NCBI RefSeq assembly: GCF_001421415.1
Contig: NZ_LMKH01000037.1
Span: 1-64,000 of the forward strand
Source of the DNA: Sphingomonas sp. Leaf208
GTDB lineage: Bacteria; Pseudomonadota; Alphaproteobacteria; Sphingomonadales; Sphingomonadaceae
DNA: 64,000 nt
Direction of reading: 5' to 3'
Positions within the stretch are counted from its first letter, which is position 1. Each line of letters starts with the position of its first letter. Shown piece by piece: positions 8,211 to 15,653 of this stretch. The notes under the pieces were generated by a model. It saw only the letters and a program-made list of their open reading frames with translations. It was not told the DNA's origin and did no database searches. Both the position numbers and the translations under genes were made by a program.

Positions 8211-9128
8211 TCACGCCTGTTTTAAAGTTTGTGCCGAGTGTTGCCCCGCAGCGTCGGCATCATCGAGCGTGATGTCGACCGACACGGTCATATCGAGAAA
8301 GCTGCCGGGAAAGCCGCTCCAGGTGCCGGAGATCGGCACGGCCTGGTAGATGTCGCGCGCGACCGCGACGCGGACGAGCCCGCGGTTGCCGACGATCCCG
8401 TTGGTCGGATCGAACTCGACCCAGCCCGATCCCGGCAGGTACACGCGGACCCAGGCATGCGTGTTGCCGCCGCCGGTCCGCTGTTCTCGCGCGCTGGGGT
8501 TGTAGACATAGCCCGAGATGAATCGGGCCGCGAAGCCGAGCGCGCGGACCGCCTCGATCATCAGCACGGCATAATCGCGACACGTCCCCTTGCGCGTCGC
8601 GAGCGTCTCGATCGGCGACTGCGTGCCCTTTTCCGGTCGCGGGACATAGGTGAACTCGCGCCGGATCGTCGCGGTCATGTCCGACAGCATCGCCAGCGTG
8701 TCGGTCGGCCCGTCGGTCCGCACGAAGCGCCGTGCCCAGCTGTCGATCTGGCGCAGCGGATCGTGATGCTGACGCTCGATCGAACGAAGCAGGTCGGGCA
8801 TCTCCTCCGACGAATACGTGAACGGATACAGCCGCGCATACCGCTCGATATCGACGTTCTGCAGTTCGGCCGGCGTGTGCAGCAACTGCACGCGGCTGTC
8901 GAAGACGAGCTCCTTCGCGCGCTTGTCGAACGTCGCGATCGCGACCGAATTGCCGAACACGTCCTGTAGCCAGCGGACGTCCGAAGGCTCTGGACTGATC
9001 GTCAGCTGCGCATCGATCAGATGCTGGTCGAAGCTCTCGCGCGGGCGAACCATGATCCGATGCTCGCCAAACGCTACCGGATGGCGGTAGGAGTATCGGG
9101 TTACATGAGAGAGAGTTAGAGATGGCAT
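8211..9128 (-). CDS. Transglutaminase family protein with N-terminal TG-N domain
   Basis: A 305-aa protein. The N-terminal beta domain (HVTRYSYRHPVAFGEHRIM, typical of the Transglut_N family) is followed by the core with Cys in RKGTCRDYAVLM, His in GGGNTHAWVRVYLPG and Asp in WVEFDPTNG, a complete Cys-His-Asp triad. The start is ATG 9128, because homologues begin with the strand leading to TRYSYRHP; an ATG at 9146 would overlap the divergent amidohydrolase start at 9145. It heads a two- or three-gene minus-strand unit. Confidence 0.9.
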   Translation of the reverse strand: MPSLTLSHVTRYSYRHPVAFGEHRIMVRPRESFDQHLIDAQLTISPEPSDVRWLQDVFGNSVAIATFDKRAKELVFDSRVQLLHTPAELQNVDIERYARLYPFTYSSEEMPDLLRSIERQHHDPLRQIDSWARRFVRTDGPTDTLAMLSDMTATIRREFTYVPRPEKGTQSPIETLATRKGTCRDYAVLMIEAVRALGFAARFISGYVYNPSAREQRTGGGNTHAWVRVYLPGSGWVEFDPTNGIVGNRGLVRVAVARDIYQAVPISGTWSGFPGSFLDMTVSVDITLDDADAAGQHSAQTLKQA

Positions 9129-9144
9129 CGAGGATCCGTGTCGC

Positions 9145-9927
9145 ATGAAGACCGCTATCAGCCAATCGCTGCTTGGGACCGGAGATGCCGCACCGGTCAC
9201 ATTGGTCAACCCCGAAGGTGCGTCATCGTTCCTGCTGATCGGCGATCATGCAGGGAAAGCCGTGCCGGCCGCGCTCGGCTCGCTGGGGTTGAGCGATGCC
9301 GAACTCTCGCGGCACATCGGCTGGGACATCGGCATCGCCGAGCTTGGCCTGCTGTTGGCCGAGCGGCTCGACGCGGTCTTCCTCCGCCAGACCTATTCGC
9401 GGCTGGTGATCGACTGCAACCGTAGCGCGCAGCAGCCCGATGCGATCGCCGCCGTCAGCGACGGGACCATGGTGCCCGGCAACCAGGCGCTGTCGGACGC
9501 CGACGTCACCGCCCGGTTCGCGGAGATCCACGAGCCTTATCAGGCGGCGATCGCGGTCGAACTCGCCCGCCGCGACGCTCTGGGGATCACGACGACACTC
9601 GTCGCGTTGCACAGCTTCACGCCGTCGATGCGCGGCATGGCCCGGCCATGGCAGATCGGCATCCTGCATGACGGCGGCGATACCGGATTTGCGCACGCCC
9701 TGCTCGACGTCCTGCGCGAAGAGGCCGACCTGACCGTCGGCGACAACGAACCTTACCGCATGGACCAGATCGACTACACCATTCCGCGCCACGCCTACCC
9801 CGCCCGCCCCTATGCGGAGATCGAGATCCGGCAGGATTTGCTGGGCTCGACGGAAGAGTGCGCGGCGTGGGCGGATCGGCTGGCGCGGCTGCTGCCGGTG
9901 GCCGCGGCACGCACCTGCGTAGCTTGA
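9145..9927 (+). CDS. N-formylglutamate amidohydrolase family protein
   Basis: A 260-aa protein with the FGase family pattern: SSFLLIGDHAGKAVP near residue 30 in place of the usual NHSG-type metal motif, RLVIDCNRS, and TTLVALHSFTPSM. The family hydrolyses N-formyl-L-glutamate or related amides, classically the last step of a histidine-degradation branch. No hut genes are present, so that role is not supported here and the substrate is open. Start ATG 9145 has GAGGA 9 nt upstream. Only 16 bp separate it from the divergent transglutaminase start. Confidence 0.85.
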   Translation: MKTAISQSLLGTGDAAPVTLVNPEGASSFLLIGDHAGKAVPAALGSLGLSDAELSRHIGWDIGIAELGLLLAERLDAVFLRQTYSRLVIDCNRSAQQPDAIAAVSDGTMVPGNQALSDADVTARFAEIHEPYQAAIAVELARRDALGITTTLVALHSFTPSMRGMARPWQIGILHDGGDTGFAHALLDVLREEADLTVGDNEPYRMDQIDYTIPRHAYPARPYAEIEIRQDLLGSTEECAAWADRLARLLPVAAARTCVA

Positions 9928-9937
9928 ACCAGCGCCC

Positions 9938-9955
9938 GAACCGGGATCGGTTTTC
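9938..9955 (+). terminator. Possible weak intrinsic terminator
   Basis: A short stem AACCG/CGGTT with a GGAT loop is followed by TT, 11 bp after the amidohydrolase stop. The stem is short and the U-run brief, so this is a tentative call. Confidence 0.3.
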
Positions 9956-10019
9956 AAATTGGCGCGTTAGGCCGCAGGCCTTGGATTATGAGGTCGCGTC
10001 CTCCGACCCCTGAGATACG

Positions 10020-12926
10020 ATGCAGCGACCGACGGCCCCGACCACCGATACCCCTGTTTCGTCGCATGCGAGCGAGGACCGATACCGCGCCTTGGTCGAC
10101 GCGATCGACGCCGGTTTCTGCATCATAGACCTGCTGTTCGACGGCGAACGCCCCGTCGATTACCGCTTTATCGAGGTCAATCCGCGGTTCGAGAGCCAGA
10201 CCGGGCTGGTCGATCCGGTCGGCAGGACTGCGAGTGAACTGGTCCCCGATCTCGAAGCCTTCTGGTTCGAGACCTATGGCCGCGTGGCGTCGACCGGCCA
10301 ATCCGCACGGTTCGATCATGGCTCGGAGCAGATGGGACGGTGGTTCGACGTCCACGCCTTCCGCGTCGGCAACCCCGAAGCCCGGCAGGTCGCGGTATTG
10401 TTCACCGATATCTCCGAGCGCCGCAACATCCTCACCGCGGCGCAAGCCAGCGAGGAACGGCTCGGCCAGGCGCTGGCTGCTGGCAACGGCATCGGCACAT
10501 GGGACTGGGACGTTCCGAACGACCGCGTCACCGCCGACGAGCGGTTCTCGACGTTGTACGGCGTCTCCCCCGAGCTTGGACGCGCCGGTGCGCCGATCGC
10601 GCGCTTCTTCGGCAACATCCATCCCGACGATGTGCAAGCCGCGCAGTCCGCAATCGACACGGCCTTACGGACTGGAGGCGATTTCAATGCGGAATACCGT
10701 CTCGTACAGCCCGACGGCGCAATCCATTGGGTGACCGCGCAAGGTCGCTGTCGGTTGGCCGCCGATGGTACGCCGCTCCGCTTCCCCGGCATCAGCTTCG
10801 ACATCACTGAGCGCAAGCAGGCCGAATTGCGACAGCGCGCGCTGCTCGAGTTGAGCGACGCGATCCGCGATCTGACCGAACCCGACGAGATCGCCTATGC
10901 CGCCTCCGCGATCCTGGGCCGCGCCTGGCAGGTCAGCCGGGTAGGCTATGGCACCATCGACAAGGTGAACGAGACGATCACGGTCAAGCGCGACTGGAAC
11001 GCCAACGGCGTCACGACGCTCGCCGGCACGCTGCATTTCCGGGCGCACGGAACATACATTGAGGACCTCAAGGCCGGACGAACGGTGGCGATCGCCGATG
11101 TCGACAAGGACGACCGGACGCGCGACACCGCCGATGTTTTGAAGGCGATCGACGCGTGGTCGTTCGTCAACATGCCGCTCCTCGAACAGGATGATTTCGT
11201 CGCGTTGCTCTACGCCAACCACGCCGTTGCGCGGGTGTGGAGCGACGATGACCTTGTCCTCATGCGGGAAGTTGCCGAGCGAGTCCGGGCCGCCACCGAA
11301 CGGCTGCGTGCGGAAACCGCGCGGCGCGAGAGCGAGGAACAGTTCCGGGTCTTCGCCGAAGCCGTGCCGAACCAGATCTGGGCGGCCAGGCCTGACGGGC
11401 ATCTCTATTGGTTCAACCGCCAGGTCTATGACTATAACGGCCTCGAACCCGGTGCGCTCGACGGTATCGGCACCTGGAGGGACCGCGTCCATCCCGACGA
11501 TTACCCAGCTGCCTCCGAAGCTTGGCGGCATTCTCTTGCAACCGGTGAGCGGTACAGCGTCGAGTATAGGGCGCGGAGCAAGGATGGCGACTATCGCTGG
11601 TTCCTGGTTCGTGCGGACGCGGTCCGAGCGCCCGACGGCACGATTCTTCGCTGGGTCGGGACCAACACCGACATCGACGACAGCCGCCGCCAAACGGCCG
11701 AACTCGCGCGCTGGAACGAGACGCTGGAGGATCAGGTTGCGACCCGGACGCGCGAACTCATGGTGGCCGAGGAAGCGTTGCGGCAGAGCCAAAAGATGGA
11801 GGCCGTTGGCCAGCTTACCGGCGGGATCGCACATGATTTCAATAATTTGCTGACCGGCATTACCGGCAGCTTGGAACTGCTCGGCATACGGATAGCCCAG
11901 GGGCGGCTGAACGATGTCGAACGCTATTCGCTGGCCGCGCAAGGAGCTGCAAAGCGTGCGGCGGCGTTGACCCACCGGTTGCTTGCTTTCTCACGGCGAC
12001 AGACACTCGATCCCAAGCCGACCGACGTCAACCGACTGGTCGGGGGAATCGAGGATATGGTCCGGCGCACGGTCGGTCCCGAAGTCGAGGTCGAGGTCGT
12101 CGCCTCGGTCGGGTTGTGGGCGACCTTGGTCGATCCTCACCAGTTGGAGAACGCGCTACTCAACCTGTGCATTAACGCCCGCGACGCGATGCCGGGTGGC
12201 GGGCGACTGACGATCGAGACTGCCAATCGCTGGATCGATGCGAGGACGGCGCGCGAGCGCGAACTCGACGCCGGACAATATGTGTCGCTATGCGTGTCCG
12301 ATACCGGCACGGGCATGACCCCGGAGGTGATCGCCAAAGCGTTCGATCCGTTCTTCACGACCAAGCCGCTCGGGCTCGGCACGGGCCTCGGCCTGTCAAT
12401 GATCTACGGCTTTGCCCGGCAATCCGGCGGGCATGTCCGGATCTACTCGGAGGTCGGCGAGGGCACCAACGTCTGCATCTACCTCCCGCGGCATTTCGGT
12501 GAAGCCGAGGATACCGAGACCGTCGCCGGACACGCCGAAGCCCCGCGTGCGAACGCCGGCGAAACGGTGCTCGTGGTCGACGACGAACCGACCGTCCGAA
12601 TGCTGGTGATGGAGGTGCTCGAGGAGCTTGGCTACGCGGCGATCGAAGCGGCAGACGGGGCATCAGGGCTCAAACTGCTCCAGTCCGACATTCGCATCGA
12701 CCTGCTGGTCACCGACGTCGGCCTTCCCGGCGGCATGAACGGGCGACAGATGGCCGACGCGGCGCGGATCGGGCGGCCGGACCTCAAGATCCTCTTCATC
12801 ACCGGCTATGCGGAGAATGCGGTCGTCGGCAACGGTCATCTCGATCCCGGCATGCATGTCATGACAAAGCCGTTCGCGATGGAAGCCCTGGCCACGCGCA
12901 TCAAGGATCTGATCGTTGCGGGATGA
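10020..12926 (+). CDS. Hybrid sensor histidine kinase (PAS-PAS-GAF-PAS-HisKA-HATPase-REC)
   Basis: A 968-aa cytoplasmic kinase without obvious membrane segments. Approximate order: PAS ~20-135; PAS with PAC ~145-265 (DITERKQAE end); GAF ~270-430; PAS ~440-565; coiled coil; HisKA with phospho-acceptor His605 in GGIAHDFNNLL; HATPase_c ~700-825 (NARDAMPGGG, DTGTGM, GTGLGLSM); and a C-terminal receiver with VVDDE, phospho-acceptor Asp899 (TDVGLPGG) and MTKPF. PAS and GAF suggest sensing of light, redox or a small molecule, but no chromophore-binding cysteine motif stands out. No response-regulator gene is adjacent, so output probably passes to a phosphotransferase elsewhere. Start ATG 10020. Confidence 0.93.
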   Translation: MQRPTAPTTDTPVSSHASEDRYRALVDAIDAGFCIIDLLFDGERPVDYRFIEVNPRFESQTGLVDPVGRTASELVPDLEAFWFETYGRVASTGQSARFDHGSEQMGRWFDVHAFRVGNPEARQVAVLFTDISERRNILTAAQASEERLGQALAAGNGIGTWDWDVPNDRVTADERFSTLYGVSPELGRAGAPIARFFGNIHPDDVQAAQSAIDTALRTGGDFNAEYRLVQPDGAIHWVTAQGRCRLAADGTPLRFPGISFDITERKQAELRQRALLELSDAIRDLTEPDEIAYAASAILGRAWQVSRVGYGTIDKVNETITVKRDWNANGVTTLAGTLHFRAHGTYIEDLKAGRTVAIADVDKDDRTRDTADVLKAIDAWSFVNMPLLEQDDFVALLYANHAVARVWSDDDLVLMREVAERVRAATERLRAETARRESEEQFRVFAEAVPNQIWAARPDGHLYWFNRQVYDYNGLEPGALDGIGTWRDRVHPDDYPAASEAWRHSLATGERYSVEYRARSKDGDYRWFLVRADAVRAPDGTILRWVGTNTDIDDSRRQTAELARWNETLEDQVATRTRELMVAEEALRQSQKMEAVGQLTGGIAHDFNNLLTGITGSLELLGIRIAQGRLNDVERYSLAAQGAAKRAAALTHRLLAFSRRQTLDPKPTDVNRLVGGIEDMVRRTVGPEVEVEVVASVGLWATLVDPHQLENALLNLCINARDAMPGGGRLTIETANRWIDARTARERELDAGQYVSLCVSDTGTGMTPEVIAKAFDPFFTTKPLGLGTGLGLSMIYGFARQSGGHVRIYSEVGEGTNVCIYLPRHFGEAEDTETVAGHAEAPRANAGETVLVVDDEPTVRMLVMEVLEELGYAAIEAADGASGLKLLQSDIRIDLLVTDVGLPGGMNGRQMADAARIGRPDLKILFITGYAENAVVGNGHLDPGMHVMTKPFAMEALATRIKDLIVAG

Positions 12927-12965
12927 TGGGGCGGCGTGTGGAGTCGGATCCTCCCCCACTCCGTC

Positions 12966-13039
12966 ATCCTGACGAAAGTCAGCATCCAGAGCAACGGGCG
13001 CCGCCAATCGTGGCGCTGGATCCTGACTTTCGTCAGGAT
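12966..13039. repeat. 24-bp inverted repeat, family 2
   Basis: The arms at 12966-12989 and 13016-13039 match at 23 of 24 positions (ATCCTGACGAAAGTCAG in the left arm). Each arm contains a smaller palindrome, CTGAC-GAAA-GTCAG. It lies 39 bp after the hybrid kinase stop and may end that transcript; this type of element is also known as a dispersed repeat in sphingomonads (general knowledge, not checked here). Confidence 0.85.
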
Positions 13040-13134
13040 AACGTCGGATGTTTTGATCCCCCGTAGAACCTCAAACCATGTTGCATCGCGGTAACAGTCG
13101 CGACGCCATTCGCATTCATGGCAACATTGTCACT

Positions 13135-13149
13135 TGATATGATGTATCA
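13135..13149. promoter_or_regulatory. Zur/Fur-family-like operator candidate
   Basis: TGATATGATGTATCA is an interrupted palindrome (TGATA-N5-TATCA) 47 bp upstream of the TonB-dependent receptor start, in a locally AT-rich stretch. Its size and AT-rich dyad resemble Zur/Fur-family operators. Metal regulation of the receptor is inferred from this site and the receptor class only. Confidence 0.4.
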
Positions 13150-13195
13150 TCAAATCTACCCGATTTGTCGTACAGGGACGACACAAGGGAATTTC

Positions 13196-15358
13196 ATGAA
13201 GACGATGCTGTTCGGCGCCACCGCCCTGGCTGCGCTCCTCTCCTCGCAGGCGCATGCGCAAACCGTCGCCACGGATGCTCCGGCCCCTGCCCCGACTCCC
13301 ACATCGGTGGGCTCGACCAACCAGCGCGACATCATCGTCACCGCGCCGATACAGACCAGCGAGCGCGACGTTCTGCAAGGCACCACCGTCCTGACCGGTC
13401 AGGAACTCACCCGCCAGCTGCGCCCGTCGATCGGCGAGACGCTCGCCCGCCAGCCCGGCGTGTCGGCCAGTTCGTTCGGCCCGAGCGCCTCACGCCCGAT
13501 CCTCCGCGGCTTCCAGGGCGACCGTATCCGAGTGCTGACAGACGGGATCGGCTCGATCGACGTCTCGAACACCTCGGTCGACCACGCCGTCATCATCGAC
13601 CCGCTGCTCGCCGAGCGCATCGAAATCCTCCGCGGCCCCAGCGCGCTGCTCTATGGCACGTCGGCCGTCGGCGGCGTCGTCAACGTCATAGACACCCGCA
13701 TCCCGCGCACGGTGCCCGAGAACGGCTACCGCGTGAACGGCATCGCCAATTACGGTTCGGCCGCCAATGAGCGTTCCGGCGGCATGGCCGGCGACGTCGC
13801 AGTGGGCCAGCACCTCGTCCTTCACGCCGATGGCTCGTACCTCAAGTCGGGCGACCTGCGCACTGGCGGCTACATCCTCTCGCGCGATGCCCGCGCCCAG
13901 GCGCAGGCCACCGCCGCCCTCCCCGTCGATCCCAACGAAGCCGACCCGATCGATTATGCCGCATCGGCGCAGTTGAAGGGCAAGCTCCCCAACACGCAGG
14001 CCGAAACCTGGACCGCTGGTGCCGGCGCGTCGATCATTACCGACAACGGCAATCTCGGCATCTCGTACAGCCACTACGACAGCCTCTACGGCGTGCCGAT
14101 CCGCTACGCCACGCAGCCTGGCCAGGAGCAGGAAGCGCCGCGCCTCGACGTCGTCCAGAACCGCGTCGACCTGCGCGGCGAGATCGACACCGGCGGCGAT
14201 TTCATCAGCAAGATCCGCGTTCGCGCCGGCCAGGCCAGCTATCGCCATTTCGAACTCGAGGAGGACAACTCCGTCGGCACCGCCTTCTATAACAAGGGCC
14301 TCGAAGGTCGTCTCGAAGTCGTCCAGGCGAACCGCGGCGGCTGGCAGGGCGCATCGGGCGTGCAGTTCTACAACCGCATCTTCAACGTGGTCGGCGACGA
14401 GGCCTTCCTGCCGAAGAACGAGACCAACCAGACGGGCCTCTTCACGCTCCAGCAATACGAGTCCGGCAAGTTCCACGCCGAGGGTGGCGTCCGCTACGAG
14501 ATCACCGATCTCGCCGCGCGCACGCCCGAGGACGACCTGCGCTTCTTCCGCGGCAGCCAGAGCTATCATTCGGTCTCGGGTTCGCTTGGCGCATCCTACG
14601 CGCTGACCGACAGCATCCGCGTCGGCCTGAACGGCTCGCGCACCGAGCGTGCGCCATCGGCGGAAGAATTGTTCGCGAACGGCGCCCACGCCGGCACGCA
14701 GGCGTACGAACTCGGCAATCCGAACTTCCGGCTCGAGAAGTCATGGGGTCTCGAAGGCACGCTGCACGCACATGGCGACGGCTTCAGCTTCGACGCATCG
14801 GCCTATTACAACTGGTTCTCGAACTACATCTCGGAGAACCAGGTCGCGTCGACCGTCTGCCAGGCGGCGGCCGATCACTCGGGCCGCACCGTCGACCTGC
14901 CCTGCTTCCAGTACCAGCAGGCCGATGCGCGCTATTACGGGTTCGAGGCTGATGCGTCGGTGAAGGTCGCACAGATCGGCGGCTATGCGGTCAATGCCGA
15001 CGTGCTCGGCGACTACGTCCACGCCAACATCGTCGACCAAGGCCCCGTCCCACGCATTCCGCCGATGCGCGTGCTGGGCGGTATCGAGGCGCAGGGCGAC
15101 CGGATCAACGGCCGCGTCGAGGTCGAGCACGTGTTCGACCAGAACCGCATCGCCGCGTTCGAGACGAAGACCAACGAGTACACGATGGTTAACGCCTCGA
15201 TCGGTCTCAGCCCGTTCGGCAAGGATTCGAAGACGACGCTGTTGCTGAGCGCGAACAATCTGTTCGATGTGAACGCACGCCGCGCAACGAGCTTCCTCAA
15301 GGACTTCGCACCGCTCGCCGGCCGCGATTTCCGCGCTACGTTGCGCTTCGGGCTGTAA
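13196..15358 (+). CDS. TonB-dependent outer-membrane receptor
   Basis: A 720-aa receptor. The signal peptide ends at SQAHAQ (about residue 22). The plug domain follows: RDIIVTAPIQTSERDVLQG is TonB-box-like, then the plug motifs LARQPGVSASSFGPSASRP and IEILRGPSALLYGTSAVGG. A C-terminal 22-strand-type barrel ends in FRATLRFGL with a terminal aromatic/hydrophobic signature. It imports a bound ligand across the outer membrane using TonB energy. The His/Asp-containing loops and the Zur-like dyad upstream fit a ZnuD-like zinc receptor, but the substrate is inferred. Start ATG 13196 has AAGGGA upstream; the open frame reaches back to 13118 without signal-peptide character. Confidence 0.92.
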   Translation: MKTMLFGATALAALLSSQAHAQTVATDAPAPAPTPTSVGSTNQRDIIVTAPIQTSERDVLQGTTVLTGQELTRQLRPSIGETLARQPGVSASSFGPSASRPILRGFQGDRIRVLTDGIGSIDVSNTSVDHAVIIDPLLAERIEILRGPSALLYGTSAVGGVVNVIDTRIPRTVPENGYRVNGIANYGSAANERSGGMAGDVAVGQHLVLHADGSYLKSGDLRTGGYILSRDARAQAQATAALPVDPNEADPIDYAASAQLKGKLPNTQAETWTAGAGASIITDNGNLGISYSHYDSLYGVPIRYATQPGQEQEAPRLDVVQNRVDLRGEIDTGGDFISKIRVRAGQASYRHFELEEDNSVGTAFYNKGLEGRLEVVQANRGGWQGASGVQFYNRIFNVVGDEAFLPKNETNQTGLFTLQQYESGKFHAEGGVRYEITDLAARTPEDDLRFFRGSQSYHSVSGSLGASYALTDSIRVGLNGSRTERAPSAEELFANGAHAGTQAYELGNPNFRLEKSWGLEGTLHAHGDGFSFDASAYYNWFSNYISENQVASTVCQAAADHSGRTVDLPCFQYQQADARYYGFEADASVKVAQIGGYAVNADVLGDYVHANIVDQGPVPRIPPMRVLGGIEAQGDRINGRVEVEHVFDQNRIAAFETKTNEYTMVNASIGLSPFGKDSKTTLLLSANNLFDVNARRATSFLKDFAPLAGRDFRATLRFGL

Positions 15359-15366
15359 CCCCTATT

Positions 15367-15396
15367 GGCCGTTCCCGCATCGAAGCGGGAACGGCC
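15367..15396. terminator. Bidirectional hairpin between convergent genes
   Basis: A perfect 12-bp stem, GGCCGTTCCCGC paired with GCGGGAACGGCC, closes a 6-nt loop. It lies 8 bp after the receptor stop and 9 bp before the stop of the convergent Mop gene. There is no clear U-run, so it may stabilise 3' ends rather than terminate alone. Confidence 0.75.
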
Positions 15397-15405
15397 GGTA
15401 TGCGA

Positions 15406-15612
15406 TCACTTGCCGATCAGGACATCGCTCGCCTTGATCAGGACGGTCACGGTATCGCCGGTCGCAAGTGCGAGGTCGGCGATCGCTTCCTCTGTGATGT
15501 TCGCGGTGACGACGTTGCCACCGCCGATGTCGACCTTGATCGAACCGTTGACCGCACCCGGCGTGATCGAGACGATGGTGCCGGAAATCTGGTTGCGTGC
15601 GCTGATCTTCAT
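15406..15612 (-). CDS. Molybdopterin/TOBE (Mop) domain protein
   Basis: A 68-aa single Mop domain: MKISARNQISGTIVSI, then VNGSIKVDIGGGNVVTANIT and GDTVTVLIKASDVLIGK. Such stand-alone Mops oligomerise and bind molybdate or tungstate as a cytoplasmic store. The start at 15612 has AGAAGGA 9 nt upstream; the longer open frame to 15801 lies inside treY in another frame. It sits 41 bp downstream of treY on the same strand and may be transcribed with it. No modABC or molybdenum enzyme gene is in the window. Confidence 0.88.
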   Translation of the reverse strand: MKISARNQISGTIVSITPGAVNGSIKVDIGGGNVVTANITEEAIADLALATGDTVTVLIKASDVLIGK

Positions 15613-15653
15613 CGTTCTGTTCCTTCTGAAACCGTTCCCCGGCAGCGTCTTGG

